29,675 nucleotides of DNA from an uncultured Bacteroidaceae bacterium (GTDB taxonomy: Bacteria; Bacteroidota; Bacteroidia; Bacteroidales; Bacteroidaceae): the NCBI GenBank assembly GCA_934271655.1, contig CAKQRW010000040.1, positions 1-29,675 on the forward strand, read 5' to 3'. Of the stretch, positions 14,044-23,516 are shown piece by piece. The position numbers were made by a program, and so were the translations under genes. Numbering within the stretch: position 1 is the stretch's first letter; every line of letters begins with the position of its first letter. The notes beneath the pieces are model-generated. The model was not told where the DNA came from. It did no database searches and saw only the letters and a program-made list of their open reading frames with translations.

Positions 14044-16611
14044 ATGAGAATTAAGGCAAGCAACGCTAACACTCCTAACTGGCGTGAGATCAGCGTAAGG
14101 TCATCTGTTCCAGCTGCATTTGAGCCGCTGAACGAGATCGCCCACAACATGTGGTGGTCTTGGAACAACGAAGTAGGTCATATCTTCAATGACATGGATC
14201 CGCAGTTGTGGCACAATGTGCAGCAGAACCCAGTTCTTTTCCTGAGCCGTATGAACTATGAGAAGCTCGAAGAGCTCGCTAAGGACGAGAAACTCGTGGG
14301 ACGTGTGAACGCTATATACAAGGAGTTCCGCGCATACATGGACGTGGAGCCAGACAAGAACCGTCCATCAGTGGCATACCTCTGCATGGAGTATGGTCTC
14401 AGCCACGTGCTGAAGATTTATTCTGGTGGCCTTGGCATTCTGGCCGGTGACTACGTGAAGGAGGCTTCTGATTCAAATATAGACTTCTGCGCAGTTGGTT
14501 TCCTCTATCGCTATGGCTACTTCACACAGACTCTCTCTATGGACGGCCAGCAGGTGGCAAACTACGAGGCGCAGGTGTTCCCAACTCTTCCGATCGAGCG
14601 CGAGCTTGACGAGAATGGAAAGCAGGTAGTGGTAGATGTACCATACAACAACTATACAGTACACGCTCTTGTATGGCGCGTGAATGTTGGACGTGTTAAG
14701 CTTTATCTCCTTGACACAGACAACGATATGAACTCTGAGTTCGACCGCCCAATTACCCACGCTCTCTATGGTGGCGACTGGGAGAACCGTATCAAGCAGG
14801 AGATTCTTCTTGGTATCGGTGGTGTGCTCCTGCTCAACAAGCTCGGCATCAAGAAGGACATCATCCACTGCAACGAGGGACATGCTGCACTTGCAAACGT
14901 TCAGCGTCTTGTAGAGTTCGTTGAGGGCGGCATGACATTCAATGAGGCTCTTGAGGCAGTGCGCACATCTTCTCTCTACACAGTGCACACACCTGTGCCT
15001 GCTGGCCACGACTACTTCGACGAGTCTCTCTTTGGCAAGTACATGTCACAGTATCCTGCTAAGCTCGGCATCAGCTGGGATGAGTTCATCGGCATGGGCC
15101 GTGTTAACCCAGACGACAAGGGCGAGCGCTTCTGCATGTCTACATTCGCATGCAACACTTGCTCATGGGTCAACGGCGTGAGCTGGCTGCACGGCAAGGT
15201 GTCAAGAGACATGTTCAACGGCATATGGAAGGGCTACTTCCCAGAGGAGCTGGACAATGTAGGCTATGTGACAAACGGTGTCCACATGCCAACATGGACT
15301 GCATCTGAGTGGAAGTCTGTCTATGCCAAGTATTTTGACAAGTCGCACCTTGCAGACCAGTCAAACCAGAAGATTTGGGAGGCTATATATAATGTGCCAG
15401 ATCAGGAGATCTGGAACACCCGTATGGCTCTGAAAGCTAAGCTTATCGAATATATCAAGGAGGCCTTCAAGGAAGACTGGCTCAAGCATCAGGGCGATCC
15501 TTCTCGCATCGTGTCTATCGTGGAGAAGATCAATCCAAATGCGCTCACTATAGGTTTCGCTCGCCGTTTCGCTACATACAAGCGTGCACACCTTCTCTTC
15601 AGCGACCTTGACCGTCTTGCTAAGATTGTCAACAATCCAAACTATCCAGTGCAGTTCCTCTTCGCAGGTAAGGCTCACCCTGCTGATGGCGCAGGTCAGG
15701 GTCTCATCAAGAAGATTTATGAGATCAGCCGCCGTCCAGAGTTCCTTGGCAAGATTATCTTCCTTGAGAACTACGACATGAAGCTGGCACGCCGCCTTGT
15801 GACAGGTGTTGACATCTGGATGAACACTCCTACACGTCCACTTGAGGCTTCTGGCACATCAGGCGAGAAGGCTCTCATGAATGGTGTCGTCAACCTCTCT
15901 GTCCTTGACGGATGGTGGCTTGAGGGCTATCGCGAGGGTGCAGGATGGGCACTTACCGACAAGCGCACATTCCAGAACCAGGAGCAGCAGGACCAGCTCG
16001 ATGCAGCTACTATCTACTCTCTGCTTGAGAATGAGATTCTTCCTCTTTACTATGCTCGCAACTCTAAGGGCTACTCAGAGGGATGGATCCAGACAGTGAA
16101 GAACTCGATTGCACAGATTGCTCCACATTACACTATGAAGCGTCAGCTTGATGACTACTTCACACGATTCTATGTGCCACTCGCAAATCGCCAGAAGGTT
16201 CTCTTCGCTAATAACTATCAGAAGATTAAGGATATCGCTGCATGGAAGGAACTTGTTGCTTCACGTTGGGACAACATCCATGTCGTTTCATTCAAGAAGG
16301 AAGAGGATATGCTCAAGGGCGACGTTCTCTCAGGAAAGAAGTATCATGTAGAGTATGTCATTGACGAGCAGGGTCTCGATGACGCAATAGGCCTTGAGCT
16401 CGTGACTATTTACAAGGACGAGGACGGCCGCGAGCACGTAAGCCAGGTTGAGCCACTCAAGGTGACTAAGCGTGACGGCAACCTCTACACATTTGAGGGC
16501 ACTCACGTCATTCCATCTGCAGGAAGCTTCAAGGTGGCATACCGTATGTATCCTAAGAATGAGGATCTTCCTCATCGTCAGGACTTCTGCTATGTCAAGT
16601 GGATTAACTAA
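14044..16611 (+). CDS. glgP: Alpha-glucan phosphorylase (GT35)
   Basis: This 855-aa enzyme would release glucose-1-phosphate from alpha-1,4-glucans using pyridoxal phosphate. The first about 110 residues (PLNEIAHNMWWSWNNEVGHIF) form the DUF3417 domain found at the start of short-type bacterial and archaeal phosphorylases. The GT35 core follows: YLCMEYGLSHVLKIYSGGLGILAGD (about 116-140), HCNEGHAAL, TVHTPVPAGHD, and the PLP-site region PLEASGTSGEKALMNG (residues 599-614), where Lys609 is the likely Schiff-base lysine. It is co-transcribed with the GT3 synthase 49 bp upstream and is followed by a strong terminator, so the two genes form a closed unit. Codons are strongly biased compared with flanking genes, suggesting high expression. 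Confidence 0.93.
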   Translation: MRIKASNANTPNWREISVRSSVPAAFEPLNEIAHNMWWSWNNEVGHIFNDMDPQLWHNVQQNPVLFLSRMNYEKLEELAKDEKLVGRVNAIYKEFRAYMDVEPDKNRPSVAYLCMEYGLSHVLKIYSGGLGILAGDYVKEASDSNIDFCAVGFLYRYGYFTQTLSMDGQQVANYEAQVFPTLPIERELDENGKQVVVDVPYNNYTVHALVWRVNVGRVKLYLLDTDNDMNSEFDRPITHALYGGDWENRIKQEILLGIGGVLLLNKLGIKKDIIHCNEGHAALANVQRLVEFVEGGMTFNEALEAVRTSSLYTVHTPVPAGHDYFDESLFGKYMSQYPAKLGISWDEFIGMGRVNPDDKGERFCMSTFACNTCSWVNGVSWLHGKVSRDMFNGIWKGYFPEELDNVGYVTNGVHMPTWTASEWKSVYAKYFDKSHLADQSNQKIWEAIYNVPDQEIWNTRMALKAKLIEYIKEAFKEDWLKHQGDPSRIVSIVEKINPNALTIGFARRFATYKRAHLLFSDLDRLAKIVNNPNYPVQFLFAGKAHPADGAGQGLIKKIYEISRRPEFLGKIIFLENYDMKLARRLVTGVDIWMNTPTRPLEASGTSGEKALMNGVVNLSVLDGWWLEGYREGAGWALTDKRTFQNQEQQDQLDAATIYSLLENEILPLYYARNSKGYSEGWIQTVKNSIAQIAPHYTMKRQLDDYFTRFYVPLANRQKVLFANNYQKIKDIAAWKELVASRWDNIHVVSFKKEEDMLKGDVLSGKKYHVEYVIDEQGLDDAIGLELVTIYKDEDGREHVSQVEPLKVTKRDGNLYTFEGTHVIPSAGSFKVAYRMYPKNEDLPHRQDFCYVKWIN

Positions 16612-16653
16612 GCGTGGCAACTCGTCTATGACGATATTGAAATAAAACTGTTT

Positions 16654-16690
16654 TGCATCACCTCTATCATTAGGGGTGATGCATTTTCCT
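16654..16690 (+). terminator. Rho-independent terminator of the glycogen module
   Basis: Arms 16654-16666 and 16671-16683 form a 13-bp stem with one G-U pair (TGCATCACC at its base), a TCAT loop, and then TTTTCCTTTTTT. It lies 43 bp after the phosphorylase stop codon. Confidence 0.9.
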
Positions 16691-16718
16691 TTTTTAATAC
16701 ATTTAATCATATTGCATT

Positions 16719-17996
16719 ATGCGTTTGTCTTGTATAAGTTTCGTTTTGTGTTTGATGGCTATGCCATTGTGCGCTGCAGCGCAAAAAAAAGATGATGGCA
16801 AGAAGGGTGAGGAATATAGAAGGTCTGCTGTGGTGAAAGCTTACCGCACGAGTGTCAAGTCGAAAGATTACAGCAAGGCAAAGCAAGAATTGGACAAGGC
16901 CCTTGCGGCGTATCCTCAGGCGGCATCAGACACGAAGCTGTATTCATATAAGATGTTTGCTCTCAATGAGCTTATCAAACAGGAGAACCGCAAGATATAT
17001 TTGAACCAGAAACCTGATACGACAGCTTATTTTAAGTATGTATACGAACTCTATGATACAGGACTTCGTTGCGACAGCATAGAGCAAACGCAGCTGGCAG
17101 AAGATAGGGCAGAGGGTAAGAACCCGAAGGCTAAGTTGAGGAGAGAACTGGGCAACACTATGCTTGCCTACAGAAGTAATGTTGTCAATGCTGGCAAATT
17201 CTATTACAGGAAGAAGGACTATAACAATGCTTATAAATATTTCGACCTCTATCTGAAGACAAAGGACAAGTGGGTGTTCGACTGTAATGATGGTGGCGTG
17301 GCGACAAAAGATCCTGACGACAAGACGTCTGTGTCCACTTTAGCAGTGCTGAGCGCCTATGCTTCGAGCAATTATCCATGTGTGATGTCGCATATAACTG
17401 AAAGCTTGAAAGATACGTTGGTGAAATCGCAGATTATAGAAATAGGCTATAAGTCTGCTGCTGCAATGAATGACTCCACATCTATGCTGGCTTTCTTGCA
17501 GCGCGGCTTTAAGTCGTATCCAGAGGTAGAGTACTTCTTCATGTCGCTGGTGCGTTACTATGACGGCTGCAATGAGTACAAGCTCGCTCTTGAGACAATA
17601 GAGAAAATGCTCAGTCTCTATCCTGATAATAGAGATTACAACTACATGAGGGGCAAGCATCTCCTGGAACTGAACATGGAAGATGAAGCGGTAGCTCCTT
17701 TCAGCAAGTGTCTGGAGCTGGAGGCCGATGATGCTGAATCATACTCAGCACTTGGTGACATTTATCTCAACAAGGCGCAGGAGGCATACCTGAGATTCAA
17801 TCTACCGTTGTCTGATCCGCTCTATGCGCAGCGAAAGAAGGACATCATGAATATTTACGAGAAAGCATGCTCTTACTATGAGAATGCCAGGAAGTATAAT
17901 GAGAACAACCATGAAATGTGGTTGACCGGGTTGCGCGAGACTTATTTCAAACTGAACAAGGGACGTGAACTGCGCGCACTTGAGAAGTACAAATAA
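16719..17996 (+). CDS. Secreted TPR-repeat protein
   Basis: This 425-aa protein has a signal peptide (about residues 1-21, LCAAAQ). The mature chain is helical with tetratricopeptide-like units: about residues 39-70 (AYRTSVKSKDYSKAKQELDKALAAYP), about 158-190 (AGKFYYRKKDYNNAYKYFDLYLKT), about 265-340 (a run of two to three units ending FSKCLELEADDAESYSALGDIYL) and about 350-400. Such proteins usually serve as periplasmic scaffolds. It stands alone between the glycogen terminator and the ftsK promoter, and no partner gene identifies its role. Its start lies 28 bp after the terminator's T-run, and no clear TAnnTTTG element is seen there. Confidence 0.8.
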   Translation: MRLSCISFVLCLMAMPLCAAAQKKDDGKKGEEYRRSAVVKAYRTSVKSKDYSKAKQELDKALAAYPQAASDTKLYSYKMFALNELIKQENRKIYLNQKPDTTAYFKYVYELYDTGLRCDSIEQTQLAEDRAEGKNPKAKLRRELGNTMLAYRSNVVNAGKFYYRKKDYNNAYKYFDLYLKTKDKWVFDCNDGGVATKDPDDKTSVSTLAVLSAYASSNYPCVMSHITESLKDTLVKSQIIEIGYKSAAAMNDSTSMLAFLQRGFKSYPEVEYFFMSLVRYYDGCNEYKLALETIEKMLSLYPDNRDYNYMRGKHLLELNMEDEAVAPFSKCLELEADDAESYSALGDIYLNKAQEAYLRFNLPLSDPLYAQRKKDIMNIYEKACSYYENARKYNENNHEMWLTGLRETYFKLNKGRELRALEKYK

Positions 17997-18208
17997 GAAT
18001 TGCAAATAGAGCTTTTTAAGAAAAGCAAATAGGGGCTTTGAGGATTCGGCCCTCTGCAATCACATCTTTTCCGGCTTCTGCTTGCGATTTCAGGGCAAAA
18101 AGCGAGCCGAAGCAATAGGAGAGTCAACTCTTACCTTCTTGGCAGGATAAAAATAACTCATGTTTCTTGATTAAATGTGACAATTCATTATTTTAAATGT
18201 GGCGATTC

Positions 18209-18239
18209 TTGCTGAAGAAATAAATTTTTCATATCTTTG
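18209..18239 (+). promoter_or_regulatory. Promoter of ftsK
   Basis: TATCTTTG (18232-18239) fits the -7 consensus and a TTG at 18209-18211 lies 20 bp upstream as -33 element. The ftsK start codon follows 56 bp after the -7 element. Confidence 0.65.
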
Positions 18240-18295
18240 CATGCTTATTTGTACAAACAAAGATAGAGGCCGACAGAGGGCTTCGGTAAAAATCA

Positions 18296-20920
18296 ATGGC
18301 ATCGACAAAGAAAAAGAAAAAAAATAATAATAGATACGAGGCAGAACAGAAAGAAAAGCTATCTGCAGGCGATTTTTTTATAGGGTTCGGCAAGTGGGAG
18401 ATGACCGTATTTGGAATGGGACTTCTACTCGTTGTGCTGGCTGGCTTCATGCTGATCGCTTTCGTGTCATACCTGTTCACCGGACAGTCTGACTATAGTC
18501 TGCTCGAACAGACTGTAGATCCTTTCAATGAGAAGTTGCAATACAAGAATGCTTGCGGCTCGTGGGGAGCTATCGTCGCATATTTCTTCATCAACGACCT
18601 TTTCGGACTTGCATCTTTTCTCATACCGCCTTATCTCATGATCGTAGGCATGAGGATGATGAAAATATTCAAGTTCACGCTATTGCGCAAGTTTATACTT
18701 TTCACATTCCTGATGATATGGCTTAGTGTATTCCTCGCTGCATTCGGGACGATGGTGCCATGGCTTGGCGACACGTTCCTGAATATAGGCGGCAATCATG
18801 GTGTGAGGGTCGTCAACTACATGACACGTGTTGTAGGATATCCTGGATTGGTCGCTGTCCTTCTCTTGTATGCTGTGGCATATCTGGTGTATCTGAGTGC
18901 CAGAACCATAGAGATAATACGCAATGCGCTCAGAGTGAATTTCCTCCGCAAGGTGGATGCTGAAAGGATGAGAAGCCTGATGCTCCGCAAGAACATGGAA
19001 AATTTCTTTGAAGGGAGTGGGGAAGAGAAGACCCGAAAAGCAGGCGCTGCGGTGCATGGCGACAGCACCATACAGGCCACAGAGACAGCTGCGGAAGACA
19101 AAGAACATGACGACGAGCGAGCTTCCTCGGCTACCGTTCTCCATTTTGACAATGCTGGAAGCAAGCCTGCGGCAGATGCTGAGACAGATGGAGACAATGA
19201 CGCAGATGCTGCGATGGGTTTGAATGCTGTCGCCGACAGTGATGACAATGGCACGACTGGCGACACAGGAACAGGTGTGATAGATCTCACTCCAAAGCCG
19301 TCAGCTGCGGAAACTCCACAGCCGGCAGAGGCTCAGTCGGGGTCAGGCATGGCCATTGAGGTGAAACAGACAGACATGGGCGATGGAGACATCAAGCGAG
19401 GCGACATCACAACGCCATATGACCCTAAACTGGATCTGGAACACTATAAGTATCCTACTCTCAACCTGCTCAGGAAGGCGGACAACGCCACTCCGCTCAT
19501 AGACATGATGGAGCAGAATGCCAACAAAGACCGCATCATTCATGTGCTGAAGAATTTCGGTGTGGAGATAACATCCATCAAGGCGACTATAGGTCCTACC
19601 ATCACTCTTTACGAGATAGTTCCAGCGGAGGGCACACGCATCAGCCGCATACGTAATCTTGAGGATGACATAGCCCTGTCGCTTGCAGCAGAAGGCATAC
19701 GTATCATTGCGCCAATACCGGGCAAGGGCACTATAGGCATTGAGGTGCCAAACAAGAAGAAGTGCATCGTGTCTATGGAGAGCGTGCTGAACAGCAGAGT
19801 CTACCAGGAGAGCACTATGGAGCTTCCGTGTGCTATCGGCAAGACCATCAGCAATGAGGTCTTCATGTTCGACTTGGCCAAGGCTCCACACTTGTTGGTC
19901 GCTGGTGCGACAGGACAAGGAAAGTCTGTGGGTCTGAACGCTATTGTCACCTCTTTGCTTTACAAGAAACATCCGTCAGAACTCAAGATTGTGATGGTCG
20001 ACCCTAAAAAGGTGGAGTTCAGCATATACAGCCCAATAGAGAACCATTTCCTTGCCAGACTGGAGGAGGAGGAAGACTGCATCATCACCGATGTGCAGAA
20101 AGTGGTGAAGACGCTCAACTCGCTCTGCGTGCTGATGGACAGCCGATACGATATGCTGAAAAAGGCCAATGTGCGCAACATCAAAGAGTATAACGAGAAG
20201 TTCAAGAGCCGCAAGCTCAATCCGGAGCATGGACATGAATACATGCCGTACATTGTGGTCATCGTTGATGAGTTTGGCGACCTTATCATGACAGCAGGCA
20301 AGGAGGTGGAGCTGCCTATATGCCGCATAGCCCAGTTGGCACGAGCCGTGGGAATACACATGATAATAGCCACGCAGCGTCCGCAGGCCAGCATCATCAG
20401 TGGCGCTATCAAGACCAACTTCCCTACGAGAATAGCCTTCAAGGTAAGCTCGATGATGGACTCTCGAGTCATTCTCGACCGTCCTGGAGCCAACCAGCTC
20501 ATAGGCAAGGGCGACATGCTTTATCTGCAGGGCGCAGAGCCTGTGCGTGTGCAGTGTGCCTTCGTGGACACTCCTGAGGTGAACGACATATGTCACTACA
20601 TCGCCACACAGCAGTCATTCCTGCATCCTATGTACCTGCCGGAAGTGGCCGACACAGAGTCGGATGCTGGCGGCATGGGTACTGTGGACAGAGGGCATCT
20701 TGACCCGATGTTTGCTGATGTGGCAAAATTCGTTGTCAACAATCAAAGCGGTTCTACCTCGATGATTCAGCGCAATTTCTCCATTGGCTACAACAGGGCA
20801 GGTAAAATCATGGACCAGTTGGAAAAGATGGGCGTTGTGGGACCGCAGATAGGCAGCAAACCTCGTGAGCTTCTCATCAAAGACCCTCTCACACTGGAAG
20901 GACTGCTCAATACACTGTAG
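18296..20920 (+). CDS. ftsK: DNA translocase FtsK/SpoIIIE
   Basis: This 874-aa protein couples chromosome segregation to cell division at the septum. It has a Lys-rich start, four membrane segments (about residues 35-61, 88-117, 129-152, 180-200), an acidic low-complexity linker (about 235-370), and the motor domain. Walker A is AGATGQGKS (536-544, Lys543), and Walker B lies in YIVVIVDEFGDLI (about residue 650). The C-terminal gamma winged-helix domain (about 800-868, FVVNNQSGSTSMIQRNFSIGYNRAGKIMDQLE) is the DNA-polarity reader. The linker is shorter than in Escherichia coli, as usual for this phylum. The final codons (LLNTL) are part of a tandem repeat that continues beyond the stop. LolA follows, a pairing common in Bacteroidales. 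Confidence 0.96.
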   Translation: MASTKKKKKNNNRYEAEQKEKLSAGDFFIGFGKWEMTVFGMGLLLVVLAGFMLIAFVSYLFTGQSDYSLLEQTVDPFNEKLQYKNACGSWGAIVAYFFINDLFGLASFLIPPYLMIVGMRMMKIFKFTLLRKFILFTFLMIWLSVFLAAFGTMVPWLGDTFLNIGGNHGVRVVNYMTRVVGYPGLVAVLLLYAVAYLVYLSARTIEIIRNALRVNFLRKVDAERMRSLMLRKNMENFFEGSGEEKTRKAGAAVHGDSTIQATETAAEDKEHDDERASSATVLHFDNAGSKPAADAETDGDNDADAAMGLNAVADSDDNGTTGDTGTGVIDLTPKPSAAETPQPAEAQSGSGMAIEVKQTDMGDGDIKRGDITTPYDPKLDLEHYKYPTLNLLRKADNATPLIDMMEQNANKDRIIHVLKNFGVEITSIKATIGPTITLYEIVPAEGTRISRIRNLEDDIALSLAAEGIRIIAPIPGKGTIGIEVPNKKKCIVSMESVLNSRVYQESTMELPCAIGKTISNEVFMFDLAKAPHLLVAGATGQGKSVGLNAIVTSLLYKKHPSELKIVMVDPKKVEFSIYSPIENHFLARLEEEEDCIITDVQKVVKTLNSLCVLMDSRYDMLKKANVRNIKEYNEKFKSRKLNPEHGHEYMPYIVVIVDEFGDLIMTAGKEVELPICRIAQLARAVGIHMIIATQRPQASIISGAIKTNFPTRIAFKVSSMMDSRVILDRPGANQLIGKGDMLYLQGAEPVRVQCAFVDTPEVNDICHYIATQQSFLHPMYLPEVADTESDAGGMGTVDRGHLDPMFADVAKFVVNNQSGSTSMIQRNFSIGYNRAGKIMDQLEKMGVVGPQIGSKPRELLIKDPLTLEGLLNTL

Positions 20921-21052
20921 AGTTGCTCAAACACTGTGAAGTTGCTCAATATGCCGTGAAGTTGCTCAAACACTGTGAAGCTGCTCAATATGCCTTGAAG
21001 TTGCTCATACACTGTGAAGCTTCTCGACACACTGTAAAGCTTCTCAACACAC
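20901..21052. repeat. 19/20-bp tandem array growing out of the ftsK 3' end
   Basis: The last codons and stop of ftsK (20901-20919, GACTGCTCAATACACTGTA) are the first unit of an array of about eight units of 19 or 20 bp (starts 20921, 20940, 20960, 20979, 20999, 21018, 21038). Units alternate between a CAAACACTGTGA and a CAATATGCCGTGA type, so the array has a 39-bp higher-order period. It fills most of the ftsK-lolA gap. Confidence 0.85.
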
Positions 21053-21112
21053 AACAAACAATGAAGGTCAAGCAAACGAACCAAACGTTGAAAATATAAA
21101 AAACAAGGAATC

Positions 21113-21721
21113 ATGAAAAAGATTGCACTACTTATCACAATGCTCCTCTGCGCTATCGCCATCCCTGCGGCAGCTCAGGAAGCCACATCAATACTCGACC
21201 AGTCGGCAGCTGCGCTCAAGCAGGCAGGCAATGCCAAGATTGATTTCAGTTATGTGTCGGGGGGAAGTGCGGCCAACGGCAGCATCAAGCTGCAAGGCTC
21301 CAAATTTGTGCTAAACATGGGTGGACTCGTCACATGGTTTGATGGAAAAACGATGTGGCAGTACAATAAGAAGAATGAGGAGGTGTCTGTCACAGAGCCC
21401 TCTGCAGCGGATTTGGCAAAGATCAATCCTTATTCTTTCCTGTCTTTCTACAAGAAAGGATACAAGGCTTCCATGGGCAAGAGCACAGCTTCTGACTATC
21501 AGGTGACATTGGCTGGCAGCGGTGCAGGAAGATACAAGAAAGTGGTCTTGGCAGTCAGCAAGAAGACCAGCTATCCATCAAGCATAACGCTGACAACTGA
21601 AAGCGGGCACACGGTCTCAATAGTCTGCAAGTCTGTGCACAAGAACCAGAAGTTCTCAGCCTCCACATTCAGGTATGACAAGAAGAAATTTCCTAAGGCG
21701 GAGATAGTGGATCTCAGATGA
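21113..21721 (+). CDS. lolA: LolA-like outer-membrane lipoprotein carrier
   Basis: This 202-aa protein has a signal peptide (about residues 1-21, IPAAAQ) and a mature beta-rich domain of about 180 residues that fits the LolA half-barrel: SGGSAANGSIKLQGSKFVLNMGGLVTWFDGKTMWQYNKKNEEVSVTEP (about 44-96), then a GYKASMGKS...YQVTLAG stretch and repeated strands to a basic end. LolA carries lipoproteins across the periplasm from LolCDE to the outer membrane. It begins 192 bp after ftsK, across the tandem array, and may be co-transcribed. Sequence identity within this family is low, so the call rests on length, signal peptide, strand pattern and the ftsK neighbourhood. Confidence 0.82.
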   Translation: MKKIALLITMLLCAIAIPAAAQEATSILDQSAAALKQAGNAKIDFSYVSGGSAANGSIKLQGSKFVLNMGGLVTWFDGKTMWQYNKKNEEVSVTEPSAADLAKINPYSFLSFYKKGYKASMGKSTASDYQVTLAGSGAGRYKKVVLAVSKKTSYPSSITLTTESGHTVSIVCKSVHKNQKFSASTFRYDKKKFPKAEIVDLR

Positions 21722-21732
21722 GTCGGCCACTG

Positions 21733-21808
21733 CATTCGTCATGCGGCGTAATGGCAGCCCTTGTGGCCACTTGGCCAAAGGCGTTTGCCATGCGCCAGCC
21801 AACGAATG
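21733..21808. repeat. 76-nt imperfect palindrome between lolA and the next gene
   Basis: The outer arms CATTCGT/ACGAATG (21733-21739, 21802-21808) are perfect; inner parts (GGCGTAATGGCAG against TTTGCCATGCGCC, and TGGCCA/TGGCCA) pair with bulges. It lies 12 bp after the lolA stop. Without a T-run it is not a clear terminator; it may be a REP-like element or an mRNA-stabilising hairpin. Confidence 0.5.
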
Positions 21809-21888
21809 AGAAAGTCCTTGCCGTGCAGCCGCATGGCGGGCAATGCATAAACACAGATGCTTAAAACCTATCCTCACATATAACAATC

Positions 21889-23397
21889 ATGAAGTTCGAC
21901 AGAGCACTTATGCTGTACAAGCTTGTGGCGCGCAACCAGCGCATACATGCAAGACGACATCCTATGTTCGAGAAAAACAAGGTGATGAAACTATTCAGTT
22001 ACCTGTTCATATCCTTTTGGGCTGTCTATCTTGTAGCATTGGCTGTGTCAACAAACAGCTATTTCGCCAACACATCAAGAGAAGTGTTTGACTGGGTGGA
22101 TGGTTGTCTCATATGGTTTATGGGGGCAGACTTCCTGATACGCTTCGGAATGCAAGATACCCCTGCCCAGAACATCAAGCAGTATAAGATGCTCAACATA
22201 CCCACGCATTTTTTGCTGAACACTTTTCTTGTACGTATGGGACTTCAGCCATACAACCTCTTCTGGGGCTTTTACTTTGTCCCGCTTGGCCTGATGTGCT
22301 TGCCGCAGTTCTATGGCATAGCAGGATTTATAGGTTTTCTGCTTGGATGGTGGGCCATGTTCTTTCTCAACAGCTATTGGTATCTGCTGTGGCGCACCAT
22401 CATCAACCGCAACATATGCTATGGCATCGTGCCACTCTCCTTGTATGCCATTGCCATCTATTTCGGATATTTCTTTGATGAGGAGAGCTCATGGCTCCTG
22501 CAAGCCTCAGCGTATTTCATGCGCGGCTTCTGCACATGGTGTCCGTCAAGGTGGCTGGCTGTGGCAGTGCTGGCAGTGCCTCTCTACATCCTCAACTACC
22601 GCATGCAGAAGGTGGCTATATATGTTGAGATAGCCAAGACAGAGGTGGTTAAGCAGGTGAAGACGCGCAACATGCTCTTTCTTGACCGTTTCGGCATCAT
22701 AGGCGAGTATCTCAAGCTGGAAATACGTTCCACCATGCGCAACCTTGTGGTGCGGAAGCAGTTTCTCACAGGCTCGCTCTGCATGCTGGCGCTCTGCTCT
22801 CTCTTCTCGTTCTCGCAGATATATGACAATGTGCCCTTCATGCATGTGTTCATCTGCATGTACAGTTACACGTGCCTGGGAGTGATGACCCTCACCACCA
22901 TAATGTGTGCCGAGGGCAACTACATAGACGGGTTGATGGTGCATAAGGAGATGGTGCTCTCGCTTCTGAGAGCTAAGTATTATTTCCAGTGCGCCATACT
23001 CATCATCCCGTTCCTCTTTACCATCATGCCGATAGCAGAGGGAAAGATGCCCCTGCTCACATCAGTGGGATGCCTGTTCTTTACATCCGGAGCCATATTC
23101 CCGTTCCTTTTCCAGTTGGCTGTATACAACGACACCACTATCAATCTCAACCGCAAGCTCACGCGCTCAGGCCGTGACACAAAAGTGCAGATGATCATGG
23201 CAGGCGTGGCCCTGTATCTGCCAATGCTTGTGATGTATGTCCTTGTAGAGGGACTCGGCAACGAGGTGGCTGCATGGACTATGCTGGCAATAGGAGTGGT
23301 GGGCACAGCCCTTCATCCGCTGTGGCTTGGGAATATCTACCATCGCTTCATGGCAAGAAGGTACAAGAATATGGAAGGCTTCCGTGACTCGCAATAG
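21889..23397 (+). CDS. DUF5687-type polytopic membrane protein, probable ABC exporter permease
   Basis: This 502-aa protein has a basic N-terminus (KLVARNQRIHARRHPMFEKNK) and roughly ten to twelve hydrophobic membrane segments grouped in two halves (about residues 37-210 and 285-490) with a cytoplasmic basic loop near residues 235-275. The pattern matches the DUF5687 family of Bacteroidota, encoded beside a single ABC ATPase. An ATPase gene follows after 119 bp on the same strand, so the two likely form an ABC-2-like exporter. The substrate is unknown; no substrate-binding protein or biosynthetic gene is adjacent. Assignment to DUF5687 is from memory of the family's length and arrangement. 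Confidence 0.8.
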   Translation: MKFDRALMLYKLVARNQRIHARRHPMFEKNKVMKLFSYLFISFWAVYLVALAVSTNSYFANTSREVFDWVDGCLIWFMGADFLIRFGMQDTPAQNIKQYKMLNIPTHFLLNTFLVRMGLQPYNLFWGFYFVPLGLMCLPQFYGIAGFIGFLLGWWAMFFLNSYWYLLWRTIINRNICYGIVPLSLYAIAIYFGYFFDEESSWLLQASAYFMRGFCTWCPSRWLAVAVLAVPLYILNYRMQKVAIYVEIAKTEVVKQVKTRNMLFLDRFGIIGEYLKLEIRSTMRNLVVRKQFLTGSLCMLALCSLFSFSQIYDNVPFMHVFICMYSYTCLGVMTLTTIMCAEGNYIDGLMVHKEMVLSLLRAKYYFQCAILIIPFLFTIMPIAEGKMPLLTSVGCLFFTSGAIFPFLFQLAVYNDTTINLNRKLTRSGRDTKVQMIMAGVALYLPMLVMYVLVEGLGNEVAAWTMLAIGVVGTALHPLWLGNIYHRFMARRYKNMEGFRDSQ

Positions 23398-23516
23398 CAT
23401 CGCGGCATCATGGCAAGATGCCAATGACAGTCCCGCCTTTGCAATGGCAACGTGATACGCAATCAATAGAAATGCAGAAACATCGTTTTTGAAACGACAC
23501 AAACTAATCGCAGCAT

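Noticed and set aside
20788..21162. Leftward frame with repeated FTVFEQL peptides after ftsK
   Set aside because: It is the ftsK-end tandem array read on the other strand.
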